From Macrobrachium rosenbergii (taxonomy: Eukaryota > Arthropoda > Malacostraca > Decapoda > Palaemonidae), in NCBI RefSeq assembly GCF_040412425.1, contig NC_089744.1:25007001-25071000 (forward strand): DNA of 64,000 bases, in the 5' to 3' direction. Numbering within the stretch: the stretch's first letter is position 1; each line of letters starts with the position of its first letter. A program made the translations under genes and the position numbers. Positions 1 through 13,309 of this stretch are shown here, piece after piece. Below the pieces are notes generated by a model. It worked only from the letters and a program-made list of their open reading frames with translations, was not told the origin of the DNA and ran no database searches.

Positions 1-165
1 AAAGGAGGAGATGCATTTGAAAATGGCCATTTTTGGCCTGAAAAATGCTCTGGCATCACAAAACCTAAGGTCGCTGAACAAAAAATTTTTTCCCAAAGTT
101 CACAATATCCTTTAACAAACCCCTATATCAACAACCTGTCGTTAAAAAGTCGGAACAATGATCCC
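1..165 (-). mobile_element. End of TTAA-flanked 1.6-kb family element (partial copy)
   Basis: The first 165 bases match, in reverse orientation, the left end of the element at 32247-33844: the aaaggaggagatgcattt block, the long stretch through tctggcatcacaaaacc and the terminal gtcggaa...atccc. It is followed by TTAA at 166-169. The rest of the copy lies outside the window. The terminal inverted repeat has decayed slightly (an ATGATCCC end rather than GGCCGATCCCC). Confidence 0.8.
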
Positions 166-169
166 TTAA

Positions 170-1950
170 GTAGATAATTCCTTATTGAGGCAAAAGTGAA
201 TCTGTTCGCTGCTTCTTTACAATAGGCAACCCTGCCACAGCTGAAAATGACTCAACTCCCTATGTGCCTGGACGTGCCCCTGCCGTAGGGAGGGACATAA
301 AAGCAACCATGGCCCAGAACTCGGCCTCAGACGCTAGCTGGACAGCATGGTTGAAGACCAGATGGACACACTCACCAGCACGCCCTTGGCTGGGCGATGC
401 CCTTAGCCCATGACTCTCCATCTAACCATGTGGCCTTTCAAAGTATACTTTTCATGCGTGCACTTCAACCGCCAACCACGTGTTCCCTTCAATGCTGGCC
501 TGACCAATGACCACTCCATTGCCTGGCGCTTAGGTTCCCGTTGAGAAGCCCCTACATCCTACCATGTGGAAGATCGACGTCGCCCTCGGAATGGAAGTCA
601 TCCACAGACGCCTTCCCGCTGGAACCAAATCTCCCTTTACGCAAAGTGCTCTGAGAGACGTCCATTCAGTCAGCTTTCTCGTAAAATTTACTTAATTAGA
701 GTGCCAGTAATCACGAATCTTGTCAAATTTTCATGCTACTCGAGTGTCGGAAGTGCTAAGCCATTATTAATTCATCGAAGCCCATTGGCACCCTCAGTGC
801 AGCTTCGAATTCATTATCCTTTTATCTGTTTTCATTACTGGCGTATAATTTGTGTATCTCATTTCAGAGGACCTATAGCGTGGAGTCTTCTGGGAGTTGT
901 GTCTAGAATCCCCAGTTTCATTCATCCTGTAGGAATCCCCTTCAGGATCAATAATTTAATTGCATTTCATTTTCTGTACTAATGTTCTTTATGTAAATAT
1001 ACTCTATAAGTTGACCCACGTGTTTGTATATTTCTCTTCAGTAGTGCCTTGCACGCTCCTATGAAATCCCCCTTTTTCTCTTGTTTTATGTTTCCCTGGA
1101 TCCAATAAGTCAGAATCACAAGGCTAAAGTATCTGTAGCTGTTGCTACCTATCTCTACAAAAATATCTCAAACCAGATTATCCAGGAAAACATAAAAATA
1201 TACATATGGGTAGTCGTCGACTTTCACGACCTATCGACGACTTCGACTGACCGACTTTCGGCTACGACAAATATAATATATAATAATATTTAATTTTATA
1301 TTTTGCTAAAATAAATCGAAGCCTGTGTCTGATACTTTCCCGCTACCCGACAGCGCTCATATCGAGAGATGCTCAGCTTTGGCAGCATTGTGTGTTTGTT
1401 CAGCTGCTCAAATGGTAAAAGATTCATATTTTTGTAATGTATTTTGTATTTCTATTTTTGCAAATAATCAAATGTAATAACAAATTACTGTATTTGATGG
1501 ATTATACATGTGTCTGCATAGGACCTTCCCCAATTTCAGCAGGACACTGAGGGGAAAAAATAAGGTTTCTAGCCTATGCTCATATGATTTTGGTAAGTAA
1601 AAACTGTAGTATTGAGTTTATCATATGCATATTGTTTCTTACTCAACAGAATCAACAAAAAATTAATAAAAAGTTATTTACCATATTTATATTTATCAAA
1701 ATATGTATTATACAATCAGCCATTTACTACGATCGAATGTTTCGTCTGCTGCTGAAAGCTACTCCTCCAGGGTTTACCAATAGATCCAACACATTCATTT
1801 GTAAACATTGTTCTTAATGCCAGAATCAGCAAAAACATTAAAGATGTTACTATGGTGTATATGTTATATATATCCATTATATATTATAAGTATGCAATCA
1901 AGGGGTAAATTCAATAAATAGAAATGTTTCCTATGTAACAGCTCGAGTCT
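170..1950. other. No gene identified; moderately GC-rich then AT-rich DNA
   Basis: Positions about 200-650 are less AT-rich than the surroundings and hold short open frames that resemble nothing I recognise. From about 1000 rightward the DNA is AT-rich. No splice-consistent coding block or transposon hallmark was seen. Confidence 0.4.
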
Positions 1951-1959
1951 CGTGAGCAA

Positions 1960-2170
1960 CTGAACAAAGCCATGTTATTATTCTTAAAAGAGAATGCTAT
2001 TGCACGAGTTACGAAGTATCAACTCAATGAAGCCTTGTTATTATGCCTAAAGAGAATGGTAGCAGGAATTGTCAACCACCAATTGATTGAAGCCATGTTG
2101 TTATGCATAAAGAGAATGTTAACAGGAATTGCCAACAGCAAAACTGAACGGAAACCTTGTTATCCGTAAA
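1960..2170 (+). repeat. About 63-bp tandem repeat, three copies, in an open frame
   Basis: Three imperfect copies of a 63-bp unit (…atgttattattc…, …ttgttattatgc…, …ttgttatgcataaagagaatg…). Because 63 is a multiple of three, the frame stays open and gives a 21-residue repeat (LLLCLKRMVAGIVNHQLIEA-like). No start context, splice sites or homology support a real gene. Read as a short minisatellite. Confidence 0.6.
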
Positions 2171-3590
2171 GCTCTCGAGGATAATCATCAATAGGTGGCC
2201 TTTACGTACTATTTATATCTATAAATGTGGAATGCGCGATCCGCTATAGGCGACCATAATGATATTAACATTTTAATGAAAATATCGATAATAACAGCGT
2301 AGATATTGATTATAATACTAGCAGTAGTATTGCGGTGATGGTAAGTGTGATAATGATAAATAATTATAATAAACTTTGTTTTTAATAGGTTATTAGGATA
2401 ACTTGAATTTTACGCTTAGCTACAACATCTACGTGACGTTTTTTTCATGTATAATTTCGGCCAAAATTCTTAAATTTTGGGCCTACATTATACATAGGAC
2501 GCTTGAGGGATTTTTAGGCCATTTTTGTTAAAAGTGTCGTCTTATACGCCATCAAATCGGTATGTATTTAATTCAAACCTATAAATAAACAAAAGTAAAT
2601 AATACGTCATACGTGTAGCCCGATTGGCAATGCAAATGCGGATAAGAAAATGTAAACAGACCAGACAGATGGTTTGAATGCCTACAATAAAAATGTTAAA
2701 TACAGTAATAAAAGTAAGTATTAATCAAGGAGTTCAAGCATGATAAGATTTCATATGCTAAACGTAAAAATAGGTACTATACATGCACATTTTTTGGATA
2801 ATATAAAATGTATGTAGGCTAGTCATATATGATGGATAATATACGGCAGGTACAGAATACATGTACATATGTGGTTGGTCGATTTACGAATGGAGATCCG
2901 ACTCACCGCTCTGTCAGAACCCTAATGCCGTGTAAAGTCGATTGACTACCTGTATATGTACATGTATATGTACAGTATATATAATGTATATATGTATATG
3001 TATATATGTAATGTATATATATGCATATGTATATATATGTATATGTATAAATATATACTCATATATTCTTATATATTTCCATTCGTCCCTTTATCCAGTT
3101 AAGACAGAAATTCAAATTTAACAGTGGCTGAGAAGATGCCATGACAGGGAAGGAACTGGTGGGCATACCTTGCCACCAGACTGCCTGATTTGGAGTAAAC
3201 AATACCCCTCCTTTGCCCCCACCATCGAATGTTTGGGGGTCCAATGATAGATTAGTGACATAGGGGCGAATCCGGGCTGTAGATAGGCTATTATCCTAAC
3301 TCTTAAGTCCTTAACTATAAGACCTATTTCCCTACGACCTTTCGCTGGCTGTGTGACTGCTCTCAGATCGCTGATGTCCTGTGCTCCAAGCCAAACAACA
3401 AAGCGGACGCGATGCCCTCGAGGAATTACAAAGGGGAACAGAAATATTGTAGCTGTTATCGGATCAGCAATGGCTTTATGTAATCCTCAAACATCACTGC
3501 CAATATATTCACAAAGCTAGTAGGCAGTGTATTTTTTCCAAGTGACTACTGGTCTCTAAGTAAAAATAAATCTAACATTATGAACTTTAC
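2171..3590. other. No gene identified; AT-rich with ATGTATAT-type low complexity
   Basis: AT-rich sequence with a run of alternating tatatgtata near 2945-3060. Short ORFs only. A less AT-rich block at 3060-3480 holds nothing I recognise. Confidence 0.4.
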
Positions 3591-3599
3591 AACAAGCTT

Positions 3600-3620
3600 T
3601 GAGGAAATACAGCAAACACA

Positions 3621-3701
<81 letters not shown>

Positions 3702-3860
3702 CTTTCAGATGAACCTCTATTCGTATGGAACAATCCATATGGGCCAGCTGACGTGAAATGCCACATTACAAAGAATATTACAAAGACTGTCTAAAGACGT
3801 AACAGAAGGTAATAGGAACATACAGAAAGAGGAGATTAGTTATTAGGAAAACAGATTAAT
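3600..3860 (-). mobile_element. LINE 3' end with ATT/AAT tail (copy 1)
   Basis: An (ATT)n run at about 3619-3701 is followed by gatgaacctctattcgtatggaacaa and the aagacgtaacagaaggtaatag...gaggagattagttatt block. This is the reverse complement of the 3' segment seen at 4300-4480 and 4850-4990. Four copies of the same segment, each ending in an AAT array, indicate the 3' terminus of one non-LTR retrotransposon family. Confidence 0.65.
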
Positions 3861-4019
3861 TAACAAATTAAGAAAAAATAAAACTGTAAGTAAGATATTA
3901 AGGTCTGAAAAATACGGTTCTTCTGAAGAATACCAAACCAACTTATTTCAAAGTTTAAGGATTTCATCCAGTTTCTGACAAGTTACAAAAGCTGTCAACA
4001 GTTTTTTTAATAATATCAC

Positions 4020-4021
4020 CC

Positions 4022-4061
<40 letters not shown>
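4020..4061. repeat. (CT)n microsatellite
   Basis: Uninterrupted ctctct run, immediately before the LINE 3' end copy 2. Confidence 0.9.
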
Positions 4062-4063
<2 letters not shown>

Positions 4064-4079
4064 CAATCATATCTGCAAT

Positions 4080-4472
<393 letters not shown>

Positions 4473-4589
4473 GACAGCGGCCCTCAACAAAGTAGGACTG
4501 AATTCATGTTGGGTCATTGAGCAGGAGAAACCATTTGATTTGAGAATTATGAAGAAGATGAAAGGAGGATCGTAATATACTGGAAAAAC

Positions 4590-4927
4590 TACAGCTTACT
4601 CAATTCCAGAGACGCTTTATTCCTCACACCGTTTGGCTGTGGAACAGTCTCCCTGAGGACGTTGTGGATTAGGAACTTCAAAAGTTCAGGCAAAGATGCA
4701 ACGCATTATTACCCCAAAACAATTCTTCTTGTATTTTGATAATTTGATTACATTTTAATCTATTTATATAGTTATTTGTTAATAATTTTCTTTTCTAGTC
4801 AGTGGTCTTTTTCTATGTTTTCTATTAACTTCTGTTACTTCTTTCAAATGAACACCATAGTCTTTGGAAGCTTGAATTTATAGTCAGTGGCCCCTGTAAG
4901 TTGTTCCATACGAATAGGGTTCATCTT

Positions 4928-4987
<60 letters not shown>
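4590..4987 (+). mobile_element. LINE 3' end with (AAT)n tail (copy 3)
   Basis: Direct repeat of copy 2: cgtttggctgtggaacagtctccctgagga..., with the frame interrupted by TAG after GTTGTGGAT. The same UTR leads to an (AAT)n tail at about 4931-4987. It is close to copy 2 in the same orientation, either a second insertion or a local duplication. Confidence 0.7.
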
Positions 4988-5404
4988 TACATGAAGGGCG
5001 AAGGTTAAGATCTTTCCCAGTCACCGAACTACTTCTTTCGAAGACGTAAAATATTTAGAGAAAATCATTTAATTTTCTACATAATTAATAATTTCTTATT
5101 CTCTGCAGACGAGATCTTTCCCAGTCACTGAACTACGTCCTCAAAGGCGTAAAACAGTTACATATAGATAACTTAATTTCCAACTATTTCTGAGGTTTAT
5201 TTCCTATTTCCTCCTATTTAATAATTTAATATATTCTTTCTAACTTTTAACAAAGCAGAGGACACACTGACGCCTTATTGCTGTACTCGACCCCATTCAT
5301 AAACGGAAATCCCTGGGATTCAAATTAGCATCCAGTCTAAATTAGTTTATGGCAATTAACTTGACGTAAGCTGCCAGAATTAAAGAATGTGTACCTGCAT
5401 CTAT

Positions 5405-5405
<1 letters not shown>

Positions 5406-5449
<44 letters not shown>

Positions 5450-5522
5450 CTGGGGGAAGGAAACTGAATGAAAGAACATACTGGTTTCTACGGCAACATC
5501 ACACACACACACACACACACAC
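5406..5522. repeat. (AG)n and (AC)n microsatellites
   Basis: agagag from about 5407 to 5446 and acacac from about 5500 to 5522, separated by unique sequence. Confidence 0.9.
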
Positions 5523-8420
5523 AGAACTTAGGAAACTCTTGACCGTTCCTTGTTAGTTCCCAGATTCGGGCATCCGGAGTCAAACTGAAGGCTTCGTAAA
5601 GTTGAGAATTGCGTCATTTTCTGAAGAGCAATGGTAGTTTTGGTTCTATAAAAATAGACTTAACAAATGCACGGATCAAAACATTATTTCCATGGACCTC
5701 CACTGGACTCGAAAGTTACGGGTTCGACATTTGTCGACTGGAATTCACTTTCTAAAATTTAGTTTAACAGGGATAAGTATAAGTTCTACAAGCTTCAAGT
5801 TTTATCTGAAAGGATAATAACCATTTTTCGAGTAACCAGTGAGAAGCTGGGAAACGAATACTCCTGAATTACGAGAAGAAGAGAGTACGAAAAGGCTGGG
5901 AGACTGAATGAAGAAACAAAATGAGCATAATTTCCGCCGCTGTGATTCGAGGAATTGTGCCAGTTCCTGTTTAATCTTATCGCGTCTGAAATCGTTGCAT
6001 GAGATAAAATTGAGTTATATCCCCTTTATAGATATGATTTCCATCTCGACTCTGTCATAACGAGAGTAATTACCTTAAACCTAATTAGGATATTAAACAT
6101 GACTGACTTTCAGAAGATCGCTAACATAAATCTCAAACTGCAAAAAGGAAACTTTCAGATCTTCAGGAAAGACGTTTCTCTGCAGGAAGTTCTCATTTTA
6201 CCCTCAGCGAAAATTGATGTCCAAAAGTTACTAAGTAAGGGCACTGCAGAGTTGTTGACAGAGATTTATCCTCGAAGGATAACTAATCCTCAAGGTATTT
6301 ACAAAGTTCCCCAGAGAATCTCTGCTATACTTCTTTTATAGTTTGCTGACTTTGGTAAGAAAAATTGCTATATCAAGAGTTCCGTAAGTCCTTTTATTAA
6401 TCCAATCGATATATTGTCTTTTAACATGGTTTTGAATATTTGCTGCAATAGGAGTATATTAAAACAAGGGTATATAAAGACAGGACTTTGGGGCAATGAA
6501 TAATTTTATAGGGCCTGAAGTTGTTGTTAGTGAACGGATGTGAGTGACTGAAAGAAGGTGGTAGTACTTACTCCAGGGAAGGACCAAGTGCCCTAGATAA
6601 AGTTGGGTTGACTTAGATTAAGCAAGGTGCCAATGGCCTTGTGGGATCTTTGTATTTTATAATGTCTTTTGTGACTGATATTGACTGATGATGTGAACCA
6701 CATATTTTCTGTGGTGTTTGTATTTTAGACCAACCATAGAGGCAAAACTCACTCATATTTTGGTTCCTCCCAAAAAACCCTGGTTTTACACTGTAGTCCC
6801 TTCGTGTTTTGTATATATAACTGGCTAAAAACACACAAAAACGAGTGATTGCACCAACATTAATGGTCAGAAATGCATGCAACACGAGATAAGGAGTCGG
6901 AAAAACTTACGTTTCAAGGATTTGAAACATATGTTTTTCACATATTTGATAATAAAATTTCCAGATATTTTCATTTGATTTTACAAGTTGTATTGGCATG
7001 AATTTCAGAGCTAACAGAAATAAATAATTCCACAAATTCTCTCATTTCTTTTGGCAAGCTTTTACTGGCTTTATATTCTTACGAAATTTTAACTCGTAAT
7101 AAAAAAAAATGTCCTCAAAAGGACAATTTCTCTGCTGCGGGAGAGCCTGCCTTTTTTGCAAGTTGCTCGTTGGGTTTTGTTTTGGTCAATTATTCTTTTT
7201 GGAAAAAACTACCTTTATACTTCATCTGACTTGTGCTTCGACTGCAGGAGATTCATTTTTCTTGATGCTTTTTTTTTTTTTTTTTTTTACCTCGTTCATT
7301 CAAAGGCTTAGATGGAGTTTAGTTCTGTGCTTGTGTGCCCACAACCACGTTCTTTCTCCATTCATAACCTGTGAAGGTGCAAAGCCTTGTATTATGATTA
7401 CAGATGGATAAACTAAAGTCGAAATTACAATGATATAAAAGACGTTATTGATATAACATATTTTGTATAATATGTAAGAGGAATTTTCTTTTAATTGACA
7501 AGGGATGCAGTTTGTCATATAAGTTCAGTTATAAGTTCAGTTTCATTGAGAAAGACAGACAACAATGAGTCCTTGGGCATTATATATTAACAAAAAGACG
7601 GAGTAAATCTTTTTGAATTGAAGTGGTACGAATATGATTTACTCATTTCCCAATGAGCCTTACTTTAAAGCCAAGACCTTTCCAGGTAAGATTACTGAGT
7701 GAAAGGGTTTAACTCTTCAAGTTCAGGAACAATGGACGAAACAGACGTATGGTAAAAACACGTGAATAACATTCGGGAAAAGATGTAAAGACAATGTAAG
7801 AATTGTTTCACTGGTTAAAAGATGTGGTTTGGATTCCTGTCATACATATAAGGAAGAATGATAAGGAAATTCTGTCATAATTAATAAGCCTGAAACATTC
7901 ATTAACTGATACTCCAAAATATAAGGTTTTCACTTATATTGAGATAGGCGCATTACTAATGTTTACAAAGCAATGCCTACCAACTAATCATATAGCAAGT
8001 CACTTTTTAATTCTTTATCCTAGATGCAATATAAAAAACAATTAACAAAGATAATAACTCTAAAAAGACTATAATAATACTGGTAATAATTATATTTACA
8101 ATCTTTTTTACAGAACAGTATGATTCCTACAACTATTATTCAGTCAGATCCAGTCAAGCAAAGCTTCGATGTTGTAGCAAGGGAATAAACCCTTCTTATC
8201 TCCAGGGATTGAAAATTCATTAAGACAAATCCCGAAAGTCCACAAAATTTCCTGAATATAAGAGGGAATAACCTGAATTAGATTTTCCTTATTCGTCTTT
8301 TTTTTTATGGGGGGAGGGGCTACAGAATACCGCAAAAGATGAACAAATTAAGGTTGTACGTAATAATTTGACAAAATACTATAATATAACTGTTGTAGAA
8401 TAATTCTTTTAAAGGAATAT
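5523..8420. other. No gene identified
   Basis: AT-rich DNA with short ORFs only, the longest about 100 codons and lacking recognisable motifs. A poly-T stretch lies near 7268-7288. Confidence 0.4.
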
Positions 8421-8424
8421 TCTC

Positions 8425-8506
8425 TGTGGTGTGTGTGTAGGTGTGTGTGTGCAACAGCGCACACACACACACACACTCACACAAACACACACACACACAC
8501 ACACAT

Positions 8507-8537
<31 letters not shown>
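8425..8537. repeat. (GT)n/(AC)n/(TA)n compound microsatellite
   Basis: gtgtgtg near 8428-8452, acacac from 8459 to 8505 and tatata to 8537 form a compound array with partial dyad symmetry. Confidence 0.9.
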
Positions 8538-8540
<3 letters not shown>

Positions 8541-9004
8541 CTTTATCACATACACAATTGTTCTGTGCATTAGTAGAATTAGCAGTGACTATTTGCTTTA
8601 GTATTTAATGGAGCATTATTCGTGTTACAAGCTTGATTGAACAGTTCGACATTGCATCAGTCAGACGAATGCTTGTGTTGTCTTGATCTCTGAGCTCTAG
8701 ATACCGTTTTCCTGCAAGTGTTCTCCAGTAGCAAGGAAACGAAGAAAAACGCAAGAGAACGCACGGAAAACGGACATCTGGAACCAGGGATCAGAGAAAG
8801 ACCAAGGTCAAGAGAGGGTGGAGGTCACACAGGAAGAGCTAGGCGATTATAGGATTAAAAGTACCCAGCACACAGATATAAATACAGCCGACTATGCAGC
8901 TTGCTCATTGTAATGGATACTTGATGTGTGGACTGTTTGTCCAAGAAAAAGCTTGTAACTTTTGAATAATAACTCCAATAAATACCATCCAGTTTGAATG
9001 AGGT

Positions 9005-9010
9005 CCTTTA

Positions 9011-9085
<75 letters not shown>

Positions 9086-9116
9086 GATGTAGAATATAAA
9101 GGAAATTAAATAGAAA

Positions 9117-9149
<33 letters not shown>

Positions 9150-9277
9150 AAAGAGAAAAAGTTATGAGAGAGAAGGAGAGAGATCGAGGCAGGATTGAAA
9201 TCACGATAATAACAAGAGCTTTTAGGCTTTATCACTGTGCTCTCTGCCTCTCTCCTTCTCTCTCTTAACTTTTTCCT

Positions 9278-9314
<37 letters not shown>

Positions 9315-9353
9315 TTTTTCTTTTCTATCCAATTTTCATATATATTCTACATC

Positions 9354-9399
<46 letters not shown>

Positions 9400-9400
9400 T
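9005..9400. repeat. Microsatellite-rich inverted repeat (hairpin)
   Basis: The left arm runs (TA)n, attgtgatgtagaatat, then aaattaaatagaaaag and (AG)n to about 9190. The right arm, from about 9238, is its reverse complement: ctctctccttctctc, (CT)n, cttttctatccaattt, attctacatcacaat, (TA)n to about 9395. The spacer is roughly 50 bp. The unique parts of the arms match with a few differences, so this is a real inverted duplication and not just two simple repeats. Confidence 0.8.
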
Positions 9401-10082
9401 TCGTACATACGATATTATATGTTGATGTATAGTATCATTTACATTTCAGATTACCAGAAAGAAACTTCTTCATAACAGATACTTTAGCATCACAAACTTT
9501 ACAATAATAATTCTAGAGAGTTATTTGTAAACTTGGAGAGGTTCCAGGATTGCATTCTTCCGCTGTTATCAGAAGGATCCCAGTGACTTTGTTGTCCGAC
9601 TGGAAATATATTGAAATTGTTTTTCGAATACTTATGGATTTCACAAAACGCTTCTCTGTTATTATGAAGTTGTGCATTCGATATTGCCTTTGCCCTTTGC
9701 CTGTCGTCATCTCTTCTCTATTTTTCTCATTTCCAGAGAGCCGAGGTCAGAGAAATGTATAGGGAATATTTCTGAAATATTATGAAAGAGCGAACATATT
9801 TTTACCTTCAATTGAACATATAAAATATTGACAATCTATTCTTACGTGTTGGGAAAACTTCCTTTCCTGTGGCACTTTCAGCCATTCTGCACTTACAAAA
9901 ATTGAAAACACGGAGTTGGAGTGGTTGGACAGCGAGATGTAAGAGAGGAAGCGGGATGGAGGTAAGGTAAAAGGCTGAAATGTGAGTGCAGCTAAGGGCT
10001 GAAGGGATGATTCAAAACAACCTTTAGTAACGCCTGCAGTGTACCACGAGGTGCAGTGACGGCAATGACCCACTTGTATTTT

Positions 10083-10085
10083 CAG

Positions 10086-10169
<84 letters not shown>

Positions 10170-10400
10170 ACGAAGATGAACCTTATTCATAAGAAATAAA
10201 CCCAAAGGGGCCATTGACTTGAAACTGAAGCTTCCAAAGAATACGGAGTTCATTTAAAAGAAGTAGCAGAAGGCAATGAGAAATACAGAAAGAAGAGATC
10301 ACTTATTAAAAAAGAAAAAAATATATTAACAAATTAATAGATAATAGTTGTAATTTTTCCTATTGCTTCTCCAGAATATTAAAATACATTATTTTACAGA
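10083..10400 (-). mobile_element. LINE 3' end with AAT tail (copy 4)
   Basis: An (ATT)n run at 10087-10167 is followed by the reverse complement of the shared 3' segment (aatacgaagatgaacctta, ggggccattgacttgaaactgaagcttcc, agtagcagaaggcaatga). Same family as the copies at 3.6-5.0 kb, in the orientation of copy 1. Confidence 0.7.
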
Positions 10401-10409
10401 GGAATATTT

Positions 10410-12100
10410 TAACTGAGCACGAAAGAGAAAAAACACAAAACCAATCATTCCATCTCACATGGCCTCCCAGTTCAAGACCTCAGTCTCCAGTTAACTTATC
10501 TTTTGCACAGACACCCAGAGTGTTGTACAGGCAAACTTTGAAGGCTGCTGCCTTGTACCAGAAGAGACCCTTGTCGTTTAAATTAACAATCCCAGAGAGC
10601 CTAGCTGTCTTTCTTCTTGGAGATCTGAACAACTGGGATCTATTTGCTCTTGGGAGCATGCACCAAGAATTTGGTACAACCAGATACTTTGGGGCAAATG
10701 TTTATGTATCTTTTGGGTGTGAGACTTTTTCATAACTATATTTATCAAGTTGTTGGTTTAAAAAGTTGTGGAAAGCTTAATTTAAAATATTAAAGTTTTT
10801 GAAAATATGGATATTTTGGCAGATAGTGAAATTAAAAGTTATTGAATACTATCTCAACCATTTCTGTTGTTCAAGAACATGCAGAATTACCAAGAACTGC
10901 AGAAACAAACGTTTGCGAAGTACAAAGAATCATCTGTTTCGAATCCTCACTTTTAATACAGAAAATTCTGCCGTTTTTATGCTAGCCCTAAGCTCATTTA
11001 TTTCCTGAAAAAGTCCTGTAATAAGGAAACGCTCAAACCCCGGCGTTATCAGGCCGGATTATAAAACTCTTAAGGACATATTCGCTTCCTTTGTACCCAG
11101 CTTCGAGTTTAAATAAAAGAAACGCCTTCCGTTGCTCAAAAATCTACTCTCATTTCCTTCTGCAAATGAAACAGAATCATACTTAAATGTTCACCATTAG
11201 TAGAACCTGGTCCTTTCTTTCACCGCTTTCTTCTGAGACAAAAATTGTCTCTTGCTTTAGAATTCAGATCCAGTGTGTTTCATCCCTCGTCTTTGTGTGT
11301 AATCATGAGATGGAAATATTCACATTTACTGATCTGACGTACCCACGTGACTTTCGATAAATTAAAATAGGGTTAGCCAAAGTGTTACCATATACAACTT
11401 TTCCTTTTTGGCATCTATAAAATCTAGCTCAGCTTCCACGGACAATGTCGCTTTCATATTAAACTTCGAGAATAACGGGTAAGAATTTTAATATTAATGA
11501 TTTGTATTCGGATACGAGAAGTGTTTCTCATTTAAATACTGAGTAACATCACACAATAAAGAAGAGTATGAATTTATTTTTACATTCGTTTTTCTAGTTT
11601 TGAAATCGTCAAACAATTTATGACTAATATTTTTCAAATCTTCCACTTTCACTCACTGATTATTCTGACGGTAAACAGAAATCACTTGCCTGTAGCTTTC
11701 ATATTCTTTAAAAGCGAAATCTCTAAGCATTTAGTGAGCACTTTCTTTCTCAACAAATATCCTTCGTCAAATGGTTCTTTTTCATCGATATTTTCTAAGG
11801 AAGGACATTCTTTGATTACATCAAACGTGGTTTGGAGAATATAAACACAAACACTCAGATGTACATGAATAGCTTTTATGAAGATTCTCCAGTTATAATC
11901 TGTATTATAACTATAACTATTAGACGTTTCAACTTGGAAATGACGAATATTTGTGAAGTCTTTATTTATGATCTGGTCCCGAGACGATGGTTTTGTGTCA
12001 TGTCATATTTTTTTTAGATAAATGATGTCTATAAATGAATAGAATATAGATTCTAAATTTTATCTTCATTTATAAACATCATTTACCTAGATGAAGATAT
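10410..12100. other. No gene identified
   Basis: AT-rich. Short ORFs of 60-75 codons have no motif or splice context that would support them. Confidence 0.4.
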
Positions 12101-12104
12101 GGAA

Positions 12105-12460
12105 CTGTAAAAAATCAGTGTCTTGTAACGAGAATAAAACTAGACTTCAAAAATTTCTGTCATTTTCGAGTTAAACGTCTACTATATATTCCCCCCAAAA
12201 GAGCTCTTCTTTACCTAATAATTTATCTAAAGAAAGATATATGATACATAAGTATTGTCTTGAGACGAGAATGAAAATAATACTTCAAAAATGCCCGTCC
12301 TTTGCAAGCTAAAACGTCCGATAACTATTCCCCCCTAACAACTATATGTTGCCTAAGTATTCCTTATAAAGAAAGTCGAGAACTAAAACAATACTTCAGA
12401 AACATTTGTCATTTGCGATTTAAAACGTTTGACAACTATATATTGCCTAAGTATTCCAGC
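12105..12460. repeat. About 120-bp degenerate tandem repeat, three copies
   Basis: The block '(g)agaat(a)aaaa...acttcaaaaat...gtcatttgcgatttaaaacg...ctatatattcc' occurs three times, near 12130, 12265 and 12390. The copies diverge by substitutions and short indels. Confidence 0.55.
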
Positions 12461-12744
12461 TTTAATGACGAATACTTCACGAGGACATGAACAACCCCAC
12501 ATTACCTGAAGCGTTCCACTGAAGCTGGCTCCGAATCCTTTCCCGTTATTCTCTCGTCGCGTATCGGAGCTCAGAAGCGATCGATCTCCTCCCGCTATTG
12601 AATTTCAGTATTTCCTCTAAGCGATACTTCATTACTCTCATAATTGCGATTTTCGCTTCCCAAAATATCACCCCCTCCCCCTCCCCGAGAAGAATCGATT
12701 TCCTTTGATGATCCATGACTAGGGATCGTCTTCCGTTTTTTAAT

Positions 12745-13290
12745 TTGTTTTTTGTTCATTTCATCGAGGAACAAAGGCTTCGTTGAGTTATAATATCCAT
12801 ATACGTAAAAGGTCACAGGCTGATAGTTATATCTTTGATTTATTGTATGTTAACTGGATTAAAAAGCAACAAAAGTTGTATACCAAAATGACAGTATATT
12901 ATATTGTAAAAAAAATATAATTCTATTTATATTTATTTCCCCTGAGACACAAAGGCTTTCTTGGAGTTTAAAATCGTTATGAAAAGCGGTGACTGACTGA
13001 CTGATATTCCTTGGATTTATGTTAATTGGAATAAATAACAAAGAAAATTTATATTGAAATGATTGTATACTGTATTATATAATGAAATTTTATTTCTATT
13101 TATTTCCAATGAGAGACGGAGGCTTCACTGAATTATAATTCCTTATATGTAGCCTAATGGATGACTGGTTGATTGATATTCCTTGGATTTATGTTAGCTG
13201 GATAAAATGACAAAAAAGCGTATACTCAAATGACTGTATATTGTATTTTATAAGATAATTTACATAGAATTTATTCATATGATTTCCCCT
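12745..13290. repeat. About 170-180-bp tandem repeat, three copies
   Basis: Units carry 'acaaaggcttc..tgagttataat', 'ttggatttatgttaactgga', 'caaaatgac..tatattgtat' and 'ttctatttatttcccatgag'. The aggctt landmark recurs near 12775, 12954 and 13121. The copies are clearly diverged, so the duplication is old. Confidence 0.65.
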
Positions 13291-13309
13291 TAACAATATC
13301 ATTTTAGTT

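Noticed and set aside
566..982. 138-codon open frame on the plus strand
   Set aside because: No recognisable domain, no splice or start context, and composition like its surroundings.
1190..2960. Weak inverted similarity between about 1200-1270 and 2870-2960 (gtagtcgtcgactt / gtcgattgactac)
   Set aside because: Only short, interrupted matches; not enough to call a transposon with inverted ends.
6099..6341. 80-codon ORF
   Set aside because: No family similarity and no supporting splice structure.
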